Below are positions 12,147 through 25,582 of a stretch of 64,000 nt of DNA, piece after piece. Source of the stretch: Trichoplax sp. H2 (lineage: Eukaryota; Placozoa; Uniplacotomia; Trichoplacea); the NCBI GenBank assembly GCA_003344405.1, contig NOWV01000060.1, positions 310,001 through 374,000 of the forward strand. The letters are read 5' to 3'. Below the pieces are notes generated by a model. That model worked only from the letters and a program-made list of their open reading frames with translations. It did no database searches and was not told the origin of the DNA. Each line of letters opens with the position of its first letter. Within the stretch, counting starts at the first letter, position 1. The translations under genes and the position numbers were made by a program.

Positions 12147-15100
12147 TTATTATATATCATGGAACGGACTGAAGTTCACACCTAAATGAACATATTATGG
12201 ATTCTTATCCTACCCCACGTACCGATAAAGTCTTGGGTAATACCAGCTTGATTCTTTGCATGGAATAATGACTGTAACTCTTGTGCCGATCTTCTGCACT
12301 TATACAAGCACAAAAATTGTTTAATATCAAGCTATGCTGTGTAAATTATCTGGATTTGAGGCTATATTTATTGAAGAACCTTAATGACGTAACTGATTAT
12401 TTTCGTCATTTCTTTTTATGCATGATACTGAGGTTTTTGTTACAATTGACTTTCTTTGCGGTGGTAATGTCACTACGGCTTCATCATATTGGTATATTTG
12501 TGTGTTGATATCAAGTGGACAGGAATTAAGATCCATCAGAGTGAATATACAACCAAAATATTTCTTATTTGGGGCTTTTAGTGCGAGTTTTATAACCTCT
12601 TTTTGTTATTTCACAATTATAGACACACCGTTATGTCCTTATGCTATGTAAAAATGATCAAAAAGATTTCCGGTAGTCATATATTTGTCCAGATATTAAC
12701 TTGGTGATATTCATTCTTAAAGTAGCAGATTCTTTTAGTTGTATCAGAATTTTCTTAATGAGCTATCTTAGTTATTAAGCCACTTAGCGATTCATATTAG
12801 GATATAAATTTTATCTCTTCTGTAGAACCAGTAATTAGTATTACTGAAATTGGCGTCCAGCAATTTCTATTTCACTAATTTTAGTTTTTGATATCTGTAT
12901 TCGCAATAGTATGGTGGCTATGTACGCACAATGATTTTACTTCGCCTTGAAGTCTATATCTGCGTCAGTGTTTGTGTACAATATGCTATTTAGCAAATTA
13001 GTCACAGTTGATGTACATTATTGTCTAATGTGCAATGTGAACAATTGTGAGATCTTCAATTCGGCTATCTATTTATTACAGTTGAAATTTGCTCTTAAAT
13101 TAAGATCTGTAAATAACCTACACGCTATTCTTATGAGTGTAAAATCTATCTTGTAATGACATTCATTTCGTATTTACTTGGCGAGTTACTTCTTAAATTA
13201 TAAACTTGCACTTAATAGTATACTTACTAAGATAACTATTGTATTATAAGCGATACTGCAATGATTTGATGACACTAATGCACGCATTGGCCATAGTTTC
13301 TAAGTAGAATCGAAACACCACTAATCAAAGTACATTTATGTATATGGCAGTCTATTGGATCAATTTATAAGCGTTACCTTTTAGCGTATATTCTTGAATG
13401 CTAGCAACGGTTCTGCATCCAATCGATGCAGTTTACAAGTATCGAATAGTAATTTGACTGTTATCATAAATAACGATGTATTGTGATTACTGGTCTTACC
13501 AAAGATTCGATGCAATAAGGAGTATTAACCTTTGCTATTGGCCTATTATATTATATAAGCATAATGTTTGGCTAATAAAGTATTTACTGCGAAATAATTG
13601 CTATTTCAATTAACTTGATTATCCTATCCAGGCTGGGTGATTTTTTAATCTTAGCCGCTCACAGTAAGCATGTAATTTGTAATGATTAATTCATTATTAT
13701 CAGATATTATCAGATGTTACTTTAATTTAGGACTGCAAATTCGAAAAGTAGAAAGGCATTTTGGTATAACTATTGTTAAGACCATTATGACTTCGTTAAG
13801 GGATAGAATTGGCGGAGCACTAAATGCATTTAGGACTCATGTAGATCGCTCGATCACCAGAATGCTATGTACACAAGTTTGCACTTTAACGCGACTTGTT
13901 TATCCTTTACTTTATTCGAGAAATACTTTAGTAACCTATATACTATTACAAAGCAATCTATCTATTAGGAAGAGCGCATTTATTGGAATGTTCATATCGA
14001 TTACTTTTAATTAATTCTATTAACGTTGTCATAATTAATACGACTTATAAAATACCAACTCTGTTAAATGAAAGATCATCGTTGCTATGATTTCCTGTAT
14101 CGTATACTAAACAAAGAAGAGTGCAGTACTAATTTAAAAATGCTGTACAGTTCACTTATATCTTTCATACAATACTATGTTGTACTCATTTTCTGCGACT
14201 GTAGTATTGGTACTTGAGGATGTTAATTAACCATGCCTTTTGTTCAAAAACAGGTCCTTAGTATTCATACTGTATACCTAATTGATAGGGTAAGCAGACA
14301 ATCTTTCTAAATTGTTAGCAATCTCATGATAGCAACTTTCCGCTTACTATGTAATACGGATTTTCTGATACTTCCAGTATCATGAAAAGCTTTGTACAAA
14401 CTGTAATAGGAATTTAGACTATCTGCATTGCCAGAGATTGTCAAATTATCTACGTATCAACAGATTCACCCGCAAGGAAAATTATATATATTAGAAAATA
14501 TTAGCTACGCTTACTTTTGCTTAGTTAATGTCAGGGAGTAAAGAATTTAGTACCATATTTACAGTTAATACTTTATAGTAGAATAATTTAATTGATCTTT
14601 GCATTAGGAAGTACTTCTAGTTATATTGTTTAATGACTAACTATCCCAGCTTCTACTTTACCATATCAAACTTTTCTATCTCCCATTTTCCTCAACTTTA
14701 GCTATTTATATTCGTATCTGAATGACCTTAACTAATAACCAATATAATATTTTCTATCTTGTTCAATAGTAAATTACCATTATTATGTTAAAACCACTCC
14801 ATCTCCCCTCCCCTCCCCCTCCTTACGAATAAATCAAGATTGATTAGCAGGTTTCAATAAACTTAAAATATTCAATTTATTTCAATCCAACACAAAATCT
14901 CTTAGATTCTAGATAGTGATGACCGAAGCTGATTCACTATTGCCGGAGCATTAGTCCTCATCTCTGGATTATCCAGTTCTCATTATCGAAGGACAAAAGC
15001 CCATATTACCTACTACGACTACATCTAATTTATGTACTTCATACACCGTACGTAAATAATTACTTTAAATCCTACCCATGATTTCCTATCGTGGAGAGGA

Positions 15101-16895
15101 TATGCCCCTATTGTAAGGAACATGAGGCAAGTTTACTAATGCTTGAAAGTTAGTCGTAACCCCTATACTACAGATCTTACAATTTAAGCTATCTATAGTA
15201 ATTTTTTTTCATTTAAATTGAAACTAGTATCCATGCTTACTATCGTCGCTTTACTCATTAACTTTAATTAATTTTTTGGGCATTATTAATTTTGTTCAAT
15301 TTTGTGCATGATTTATTGTATTCTAAATACTGTAAAGACTATATTAATAAGTTTAGTTATGAAAAGCCTCAGGTTAATCCTACTATCAACGTTATCCAAT
15401 TCTTATCAACTCAGATCGAAAGTCCATCTTATCTTCTGTAGTTGCTTCTACTTAGGGTCTCCTAGAACTTAGATGATATGATTACTACAGAAGCAAACAA
15501 GCATGAATGCCTATAGTAAGACATTATTTATTATAAATAGTAAAATATGATTCTTATTAAGTACTCATACACCTATCTTCAACCTATAGATAGTAGTATA
15601 GTACCGAATGAAAGCTTGCTATAAAAAAATAGATCAGCGCTATCTTGTACAAACCGATTGATAAAAGAGATGATGAACTTTTACCTTTATAATGAACCCA
15701 AATAGAACTAACCTCGCCAATAAAGATCTAGGGAGAAAAATAAATATATACCAACGCCCAATATCTTTACTTATCTATACAAATAAATATAGATATCATT
15801 GTTGCCCAATAAAGATTTAATCACGTGATAAATAAAATATAACATTACAATTCTTAAAATGTAACATTCGGTTATATCTATCGCAAAGTTCGATTGTATC
15901 TAACAGGACAGACTGTAGTAGAGATAAATAGAGCTTAGATAAACGTATTGACATGACCTTAAACGGAACGGCCGTATCATTGAATAAATAATCTACCGTG
16001 ACTTGCTTATAACCGTCAAGCAGCGATAATAAGAGGTTATTTATTACTATAAGTCAAGAAGCAGTGTTAGACGCCTGGTAAGTTAGCCAAATATTCTTAT
16101 CTAACATACCACATACCTTATCTACTGTGGGTTTATCGTATATTGAACTTGACTAAATTATCTCTAATTAGTCACTAACAATCATTTATATTATATAAAT
16201 ATTTTGTGCGACATGTGCGGTATGCACAATAGTGGAAATTCTTTGTTTAAAGCGAGTAAAAATTAGGGTTATAAGAAAGCCATAATTAACCAACTGGCTA
16301 TTTTCGTGAAAATTATCTTAGCAATCAGCTTCACACGAAAATATCAAGGCCAACAAATTTATGCTTTGTCTTGTTAATTAGCCTAGCAATTATATTGATT
16401 AATAGTAAGATACCATCGCAACAAGGGGTCAGGTAGGTGTGTAGTTTACCTGCTTTAGAAATTGCACATAGATACTATTTCAGATTTAGTTATGCTAATC
16501 TATACAGATACCAGCGTTTATTTACGACTGTAACTTAACCGTCTGCTATTGCTCTCATAGCAAGATAACCTGTACCTGGTACACTATTGTTTTTAACGTG
16601 CCGATACATTCTTGAAAGCTTACTCTCTTTGTAGCAGGTGCTAGCCTTGCATGATCATTATTATTTGATCTCTATTTGCTTAAATTTCTTTCCACGATCC
16701 GTATTTTTTCTCATTATAAATATTGGATTTGATTTGGTATTGAATATTAACCTATAGACAATTTTAATTTACAGCCACCGTCACTTTATATCTTTCAAAT
16801 TGGTATTAAACAATTGGCCGAAATTTCAAATCGCTACGATATAAATTCAAGGGTTTATAAAATTAATTTCTATCTTGAAATATTATCAAATCACT
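12147..16895. other. Intergenic stretch between PDCD10 and OATP gene A
   Basis: About 4.7 kb of AT-rich DNA. The longest open frame (13682-14014, 110 codons) shows no domain, signal peptide or splice-linked continuation. A pyrimidine run (CTCCCCTCCCCTCCCCCTCC) lies near 14804-14823. No RNA gene or mobile element recognised. The promoter of gene A should lie near the right end but cannot be pinpointed. Confidence 0.45.
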
Positions 16896-19800
16896 ATGGC
16901 AATTAAGAAGTTAGAAGTCGTGCCTGAGGATAATGATCCTGATGTTCATCCATATGACATGCGATTTGGTTTAGGTCGCTGTCAATTTCAGTTTTGCCAA
17001 ACGTTAAATAATCCGAAGTGGCTATTAGCTTTTACTAGCTTGTATGTTATCATTTCTGGTATGATGATATCAGGATTTACGGCAGTGGCAATTACTTCGT
17101 TGGAAACACGATTTGAATTACGTAGTACAGAATCTGGAAGCTTGTACAGCGCTTATGAAGTGGCCGCTGCTATCATTGGCATCGTCACTAGCTTTTACGC
17201 CGGACAAGGCCATAAAGGTCGATATTTAGCCGTTAGTGCAGTTATTATTGGTATCGGAGGCTTGGTCTTTGCTTTACCCCATTGGATTACTGATAATTAT
17301 GTAGCTGAGGGAACCGTTGGCTCTGGATTATGCTATCATAATGCCACAATAAGCCAAAATTCTGTTAACGTTTGTAATAATCTGGGTTCTCCTGTTCGAG
17401 TGTTTTTGTACGTTTTTATTTTCGCACAAGTCTTAGTCGGTGCTGGAAATAATGTTTTGTGGACAACAGGAATGGCCTATATCGACGAAAATGTCAGCCC
17501 TACATCATCCTCTGTCTACGTTGCAATAGTTGTGACACTGGCAGCAATGGGTCCAGCAATAGGGTTTTTACTTGGAGGTGTTTTTCTTAATCTTTGGGTA
17601 GATTGGCCAAGCAATTCACAAGGTTAGAACAATAAAAATGAATAATTGATAATTATAATTAATAATTACAGGGCAGATATATTGACTGATCGTTATGGAA
17701 TCTGCCTACGATCTTGGTCGCATAATAAAGTACTTACATCAAGTACTTAGATATTTTTTATGAAAAGATCCACAATTTAGCATTTAGCCATTATCCAAAT
17801 CTTGTAATCAAAATAACCGTAAAATATAACTAGAAATTATTCTACGTTGTTAAAAATGATATTATATATTATTCTAACGCTTATTACACTTCTAGTGTGT
17901 CTATACCGCTAATTTAACATTCTCATTCTAGTCTACTTCAAAACTTGTGTACGATTAAAATTACCAAACTTCCTCAATCATTATCTTAAACAAAGAAAAA
18001 TAAATTCATGCTGTAATTGAAATAGTCATCATGATTTATAGTAAATTCTTCTACGCTATTCGTGACAAATTTCCTTTGTTTTTGAGTAGTATGGCAACAA
18101 CTATCTCACACTTCATAATTCGAATAAGTAGGGCAAGACTACTACTAATACACTATGTATTAAGATACTGCGTTAACTTGTGCGAGATGGCAAATTAGCT
18201 TCCTACAATTTTTAATCTAAAAAAAAATTATTTTAATGTCAATTTACTTCAAATTTTGGACTAATATTTCATTTTTAGTTCTTTGCGCTCGCTATTTATC
18301 ACAATGAGGGGTACAATAGCGTTCTATTAGTTCCTTAGTTCTCGGACTGACGTTGGATAATTTTAATATTTTACTGTAATTTTTTTGGCATATTCACAAA
18401 TTCAAAGATGAGATGATAATCCTATAGTTTATTATGCATTATATACGGTAAGTAATGTAGCAGACACAGCAGTAGTGCCAATTGTAATCATAAAATATTT
18501 ATTTCTCTACTGTAAAATATGATTACTCCTCTGTTTTGAAAATTGTTTCGAATAGAATATAATTGCCGTTGTTTCATATTTCAAGTAAATTTTCTATTCC
18601 ACTATGATGCGACTAAAGTATTATTACTTCATCTTCAATAATTAATTTATTGATATCCTTGTAAATTTATTTTAAAATCACTTGGTTAATTAATTATAAC
18701 TTAAATAATCTTTATTATACCAGGATTAAAATATCTATTTTCCATTTAATTCTACAATGTAATATAATACGATGTTAAGTTTTACTTTAGATATCTTTCT
18801 ACTAACATTCTAAATCGTTTGTAGGTATTCTGCCGACAGACCCGCGCTGGGTTGGCGCATGGTGGATGGGATTTATTGTCTGTGGTGCTGGTATGCTTGT
18901 CGTGTCGATTCCATTATTTGCTTTTCCTCGCAATCTACCCAATTTTCAAAAGTATAAACTCCAGAGACAAAAAGCGACTATTGGCAAATCGAAAGTGGAC
19001 AAAGAATATGGAAATTCAATTGCCGACTTTCCAAAAGCTTCCAAAGAATTAATCCTTAATAGACCCTATATCTTTACAGTTTTGGCTGCAACATCAGAAG
19101 CACTTGTCACTAATGGTTTTGCTGCTTTCTTACCCAAATTTATTCAAGCACAATTTTCTACTACAGCATCTAATGCAAGTTTTATATCGGGAATTATTGT
19201 TGTGCCAGGCGCAGGAGGTGGCATGATATTGGTAAATAAAATAGATTCAAATATCGCATACAATGTACAGATACTTACGCTTGCATACTTTAATCATGTG
19301 TCAGTCAGCGATATAAATTATAAAACAGATTTATGTGCGACTAAATCATTTTATTCATAAGCACACAATTTTTTTCTATCCATTGACTCTAGAATACAAT
19401 AAAATTTTCTACTGACAACAATAATGTCACAAACTACTGTATATAGGATAAAGCGTGATCTTTATAAGCTATTAACGCCATACTATTCATTAATTAACGA
19501 TCACTCGTAGGGTGGTGTTCTCATGAAATACTTCAGGATGTCTGGATTAAGTGCGTCCAAATTTAACTTTGTTTTCGGATTTCTAAGCTGCGTAAGCGTT
19601 TTGGCCTTTCTTATTGGTTGCGATACTGTCCCATTTGCTGGTGCAAATACACCAGTAGGAGCCCTAACAATGTAAAGCAAATAGGAATGCATTATTACCC
19701 GTCTATCATAAATATTTTATTGATGTACTTTTATATATTATTGGAGATGAGTATTTTAATCTACATTGTACAACATAGACAACCTATTGCTCAAGCACAA

Positions 19801-20794
19801 GTTGGCAATCTCACTGGTCAATGTAATGGGAATTGTGGATGTCCTCAAAATCAGTTCGATCCAATCTGTGGCATCAATGGAATTACTTATTTTTCACCAT
19901 GTCATGCTGGCTGTCAAGCTATTAACAACTCTGCTACACTTGAACGGCAGGTAAATTCAGATTTACATTGAAAATTATGACTATATATAGTAGATCAATA
20001 GTGCTACGCAGTATTTTAATAAGCGTTAATTAGCAATACTAACCTTTACTTGATAATCAATTAGCCTTTTTGGTAATTTATTTGTCTGTTTTTATCCTAC
20101 AGGTATTTTCCAATTGTACCTGCATACCTAGTCAGACGACTGCCAATTCTAGTGGAACTATCCAGCGTACAGCTCAGCGAGGAGTATGTGCACAGACTTG
20201 TAATAATATGATACCATTTCTGGCCGTCTTATTCATTCAAATGTTATGTACCTACGTGAAATCAGTGCCGGCTACTCAAGTTGTTCTTAGGTACTACTTT
20301 CTGTTAATATACGAGATGGTAATTTCGTATTCTGATTGATCAAACAATTCTCCATTAACCCTACGAAACTGTTCTTGTCATTTCTTGTTACTCATTGATT
20401 CTATTAAATTATTGATAGAACTGTACCCGAAAGCCAGCGTTCATTTGCGTTAGGTTTACAGTGGCTATTAGTACGATTATTAGGGAACCTTCCGGGCCCG
20501 CTATTAATTGGCTTGATGATTGATACATCATGTGTTTTATGGAATATTGAATGTGGTGAAAGAACCTCATGTTGGTTATATGATAACCGCCAGATGGGCT
20601 ATCTTGTATTAGCCTTTGGTTTGTCATTTAAAGCCTTAGGCACCCTCTTTTTCTTCTTGGCATGGTACTTTTATCGAGCAGAAGTGATTAATGACCAGCG
20701 TAAGGAAGATGATGTAGAAGAAAAACACTTAGCAACCGATACTAGTTCAAATAGCATTAAGAAAGAAAAGAGTGAAGAAGCCGTCACTTTTTAA
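16896..20794 (+). CDS. Organic anion transporting polypeptide (SLCO family), gene A
   Basis: Twelve-helix plasma-membrane transporter for amphipathic organic anions; substrate unknown. Exons 16896-17622, 18825-19231, 19511-19671, 19779-19950, 20103-20290, 20419-20794 join to 676 residues. Exon 1 carries TM1-5 (TM1 begins near residue 42). Exon 2 opens with the OATP signature DPRWVGAWW (residues 248-256) and carries TM6-8. Exon 3 holds TM9. Exons 4-5 hold a Kazal-type loop with ten cysteines (C..NC.C, PIC, SPCHAGC, NCTC, VCAQTC) and TM10. Exon 6 holds TM11-12 and a short charged cytoplasmic tail ending AVTF. The first ATG is used; seven upstream in-frame codons lack one. Intron phases 1, 0, 2, 0, 2 match the other array members. 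Closest relative here is gene B. Confidence 0.93.
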
Positions 20795-23120
20795 AGTAGA
20801 ACATTTTAAGGATTCGTTGGGTAGCATTGATAAAAAACGATACTCAAAATGCATACTAAAATAATATTGCTATGAAAGAAATTGAAATGATAAAGCGGGC
20901 GTCCATTTTTAAAATGTTGTACGAGTAGTTTATAATTTATTTCATAGAATACTCTAGCTAGCTAAAATTTTAATTCTATCAGCTTCGTTATTGATTTTAA
21001 TGCATTTTCTATCTCGTAGTTTGAATAAGCAATTTCTGTTCTTCTAAAATCGAAGATTACAAGTAGTTATACTGTAGTGTAGGTATTTAGTACGCCAAAT
21101 ATTTTGTGATCTCATCTCAGAAAACTTTAGCAAACTTACTACGGTACCTACTTACGATTGGATGCTTGGATATGAATATCCAATTTAACATTAGTAAATT
21201 CTGTAAAATTTCTTTTTCTTGCTAGTACAGTAGGGGCTATATCCATTTACATCAGTGCATATTAACTCGAAATATTTTTTTTGACTACTACGGTTTCAAC
21301 AGTTCATTATTTACTTTGCAACAATAAAGCCCCCGCTATACTTGGTTATAAAATCATCTATATAGCTCATTCTTAGAGATGAATTTTCTTTTATCATTTT
21401 AAATATTTTACTCAGATAGCCATAGCAAATTACTCGTAACCTGCTTATTTTTTATATTTCTGCATAGTTCTACGCATATCTTTGTAGTCTTTAATCACAG
21501 CATTCTTTAAGGATCACTGCATTCAATTTCCCTCAGTTTCCAATATGTTAACAAAATATTTTTTAAGTGCTGCCAGTTTATCATCCTGCCGCTGCTTAGC
21601 TAACCGCTATATGTTTTCTGGACAATATTTTGTATCCTGGCGTTCAAAAAAATTTTTGTCCGCTATCATTTTCATATCGCTTCAGTAGCTAGGAAGAAAG
21701 CATTTAGCTACAGTATTAGTATATTAATTTTTTTATGGATAGCAATTTCCATGCTCTTGCAACTACTTCCTATAGAAGCTATAGTACGGCATCTGGCCAT
21801 CATTAACTTTGTCCATCTTTAACATTAATTTAAGTCCAATATATATGTTATAACTACAGCACTGTAACCTACTAACTCAAGCACTAGTGCTGAGAATCGC
21901 CTCCGAGAGGATGAATAATTTGCCAGGATTACGTTGAAGGTATTAATTTATTATGTAGCAACAAAGTAAGTAAAATCATAATTCCATGACATCATGACGG
22001 GATAAATTTAGATCATATGAAGCAGGTAGAATTCCTGATAAAAAGAGCCTTGTAAAAATTTCATTTAGTTCTCTGGGTAGATGTAACATAAATTAGCAAG
22101 ATTCAATATTTCATCTTAAAAGGTTAACTTTGTATCGGCGACTGTTCGTCACATACGCTTTTAAGACATCCGATTGATAAAAAATAATAGCCTCAACCTC
22201 GTTTACCTTTAAGTTCTATAATGTTAAGGATAGAAATCTAATCGGGTTTTATTGTATTTGAAATTAATCTCAGCATTTTTTAGTAAAACAAATAAGATAA
22301 TAGGGTAATCTATCCTTTAGTCCGTGAAATTTGCCATCTATGAATAAGGAGTTTTACCTAGGTTACTTAGTCGTATAATTTCTCCATCATTAATCCGAAC
22401 AGAGCTGATCATTTATCCTGTCCGGTACATTGTTGAGTAAACCTAACATCCATGTCTCTGTAGTTTAGGTATGAGTTTTGCTAAAAGTATTGCTTTCATG
22501 AAAGAATACCATAATGTCGATCTTAAAATTATTGCAATAATATAAAGTCTAGAAAATTTGTTGTTAATTGGCTAATCGAAAATTTAATCTTGACTAAGTA
22601 CTATCGCTGATCTAGTAAATTTGAGTAAATTCTTTCCTCCCGAGATCTAGACAGTCTTTCAGTAGAAACATTTTAACTACTGCATATAGACCAAATACTG
22701 AGAACACTGAACGCTACTTCATATTATAGCTCGTATCTTAAGATAACGATCTTGACCAACATTGTTTTAACGAAGACTTTCCATCAATCGGCTATTTCTT
22801 TAATAAAATTATGATGTCAATTTGCAGTATTTATAAATGTTATATATGCACATTAGAAAGATCCCAATTTTCTGATACTTTCGGAACTTTATTTTTCGGA
22901 AATGCTCATTTTGCCGGGTGGTATTCTAGCGAAAATTAGATTTGCCAAAATTGTATCTCCCTATAAAACCTAAAATAATCAGCAAACACATATGGAAAGG
23001 TTAGTCCTAAATTAGCTGCCTATATTATCTTTCTTTTAGTATTACTAATGCAAACTCCCGTCGCTTTGCGGACGGTTTACGATAATGTGCTCATTTAACA
23101 GATAGTATTACCATTTGATA

Positions 23121-23198
23121 GACCTGTCAGAGGTTCAGTAACTTTTTACCGTGTACTTAGACCTGTCAGAGGTTCAGTAACTTTATACCGTGTACTGT
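23121..23198. repeat. 39-bp direct tandem duplication
   Basis: Two adjacent copies (23121-23159, 23160-23198) of a unit starting GACCTGTCAGAGGTTCAGTA and ending in CCGTGTACT, with one internal difference (TTTTTACC versus TTTATACC). The second copy runs into CTGTACTGTATGCTGTAC, which resembles the simple sequence of the 5.8-7.6 kb element. Confidence 0.9.
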
Positions 23199-23537
23199 AC
23201 TGTATGCTGTACAAATGCACGGTAATATAACGAATACTATTTTAATAATCAGTACTCTGTAGAAATTAGTACCTTAGAGCTATTCGTTTTACATGAAGAA
23301 ATCTTTAGGTAAAAAGTACTGTAAGAATCTTATACTGACCTATTGAAATGAACCCATAATCAAAGTCATCTAACAGTAGTATAAATACCCCCGCGCTGCT
23401 AGTATCAAGGGTGCGTGGGTGGGATTTTATTCTTCGATTCTATACCCACCTAAAGTTAAGAGGAAAACTTCCTCCGTCAGTCTATATTTGTATTAGAGGA
23501 TATATTTCTGTTTTGCTATATTAAATATTAGAAAATT

Positions 23538-23730
23538 CTCTTTCATGTATCGTAGAAAGAACCTACGTTATATCTATCCCTTGCATCAGCCTATATTCTT
23601 GTTGAATTAAATCTACTAGCCAGTCATGGTATCAAATCTGCAGTATCTCTTTCATCCGTCGCAGGCAGAACTTGCGTATATTTATCCTTTGCATCGAATT
23701 AAATCTACTTGCTGGTTATAGTATCAATCT
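23538..23730. repeat. Diverged tandem duplication, about 90-100 bp unit
   Basis: Copy 1 (23538-23639) and copy 2 (about 23647-23730) share CTCTTTCAT, then CAGAACTTGCGTATAT / AAGAACCTACGTTATAT, then TTGCATC, GAATTAAATCTACT and GGTTATAGTATCAATCT / AGTCATGGTATCAAATCT. Copy 2 lacks about 14 bases around the centre. Confidence 0.65.
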
Positions 23731-25582
23731 TTAGAGAGTGAGCTTCCCTTTATCATTTAACGCCATTGGAACTAAATTCTATTTATCCATATTTTCATTG
23801 TGTACTCAGTTTTGAATTTATTTACTCGTTGAACCGTTGAATATTCTTTAAATAACTTCCTTAATTTGAAAAGCGTGGGAAGGTTTGAAAATGTTACAGT
23901 TTACTTTCTATATATTATTAATACAAGCAGATTAAATCGTGCCCTTAATGGAAAAATATTCTAAATCAAAGACTGTCTTAAGGTCTATATAAAACAATGG
24001 ATCTATTCTGTCGACATTCCTTTGCTTACGATGCAAGTTGCTAATTCACATTAAAGATGGCAATACTTGAGAAATAAAATTGACAACTATTTCACTTGTC
24101 TTGTGACCACTATCCATCGCAGCTATATTTAAATTTACAGTACTAATTATAAGAGCGAAAACATTGCTAAAAATTTAACTATCCCTATGGAATAAATGCT
24201 TTACTATTGTTACATAGTTAAATTATTTAAGACAAAGTTTAACAACGGCTCGAATCAGTCTTGTTTCAAACTGTTAATACTTCTATTACAATAACAAACG
24301 AATAGGTGATTCCATATTATCCCGAAGTAACAACTATCGATTGTATTATAAAACTAAAGAGGCATTCTTTTCTGAGAGGCTGTTTTCCAAAAAAATCGAA
24401 ATTTGTTACCGTGTTTACAGGTTATCGCCTTAAGTATTTGGGAAAGATCACCTCACTGGGTCTATTCTAGTTTTAGTTTTCAAATTGATTTTATCCGGTG
24501 TATCTTCTAGAAAGTTTCTTGATCGAGTGAGCACTACATTGTAAGTAATTAATACAGATATGGTGCCATAGCAGTGGATAGTATTCCCTGACATTATCGC
24601 ATCACCAGCATGGGAGCTATGAATGATTTCATACTTTCATTGAAAGAAAACCAAGGGACGCATTTGAATTCAAGCCGTTTAAACTAGCTATGCCTCTAGG
24701 GAAAACATTAACAGTAGCCAGCAATAGTATTGACCCTAACATTAGTCTACTGGTGGAATGATATAGAAGTAAGAAAATCTACGTTTCATTTAATTTTAGA
24801 GAAGTACTTGAATATGGAAATATCCTATTAGTAAAAATTCACGATTAATTTTGATACTTCAAAATAAAGCACAGATTGAACAGGTAAATCGATGATATAC
24901 TACATATTACAATCGAATGAAAATCACGAATTCTATCGTTAGCAACAAATTTAATATCTGTAAATACTCATAGTAAAATTATTAAAAGGATTCTAACTTT
25001 GGATCGAATTCGCTTATTGGCTGTTTTATTATTAAATTTAATACACGTGTGCTAATTTAATCAGTTTCTTCGGTTAATATGATGCTCTATTTTGCCATTC
25101 CAAAAATGTACATTTGTACTTCAACCGATAGCTTCACAAATAATATGGCAGGCAGCTGTCTACTTTAGGCAACTATTAAAGGCATAAACTTGTTAGGTCA
25201 CATCATTTAGCATGTCTAATGGCGTTGGTTTAACATTTCTCAAATTAAAATAGTAGTCAACCTGAATACTTACTAGTTTTATTCCAATTGTTAGTAATTA
25301 CCAATACAGATCTCAACTCAAAGGTGATAACTGACAACTATTTTTATCCATTCCATTTCAATTTCGTAAATGTGTTGCTCTTATTTTAAGTAAAGTGCAA
25401 CCATTATTACTTTTCGTTTACTGTATGATCAATTATCACAAACCAAAGAACAGCTTACGTACGCTGTTCTATATCTTCATATTATGCAGTGAGATAATAT
25501 ATCCTTACATAATATTTTTGTCTATCAATTTACCGTTTAAGATTAGTTTATCAGCCTTACTCTGGATACTAATAGAATCAAG

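Larger units (their letters stand above)
20795..25582. other. Intergenic stretch between OATP genes A and B
   Basis: About 4.8 kb of AT-rich DNA without a recognisable gene or OATP remnant. It contains two small tandem duplications (23121-23198 and 23538-23730), listed separately. The 5' UTR of gene B should lie at the right end. Confidence 0.45.

Noticed and set aside
13682-14014. 110-codon open frame between PDCD10 and gene A
   Set aside because: No domain, no similarity I recognise, no in-frame splice continuation; a frame of this length can occur by chance.
16875-16895. Start of OATP gene A at 16875
   Set aside because: The codon there is TTG; the first ATG in frame is at 16896.
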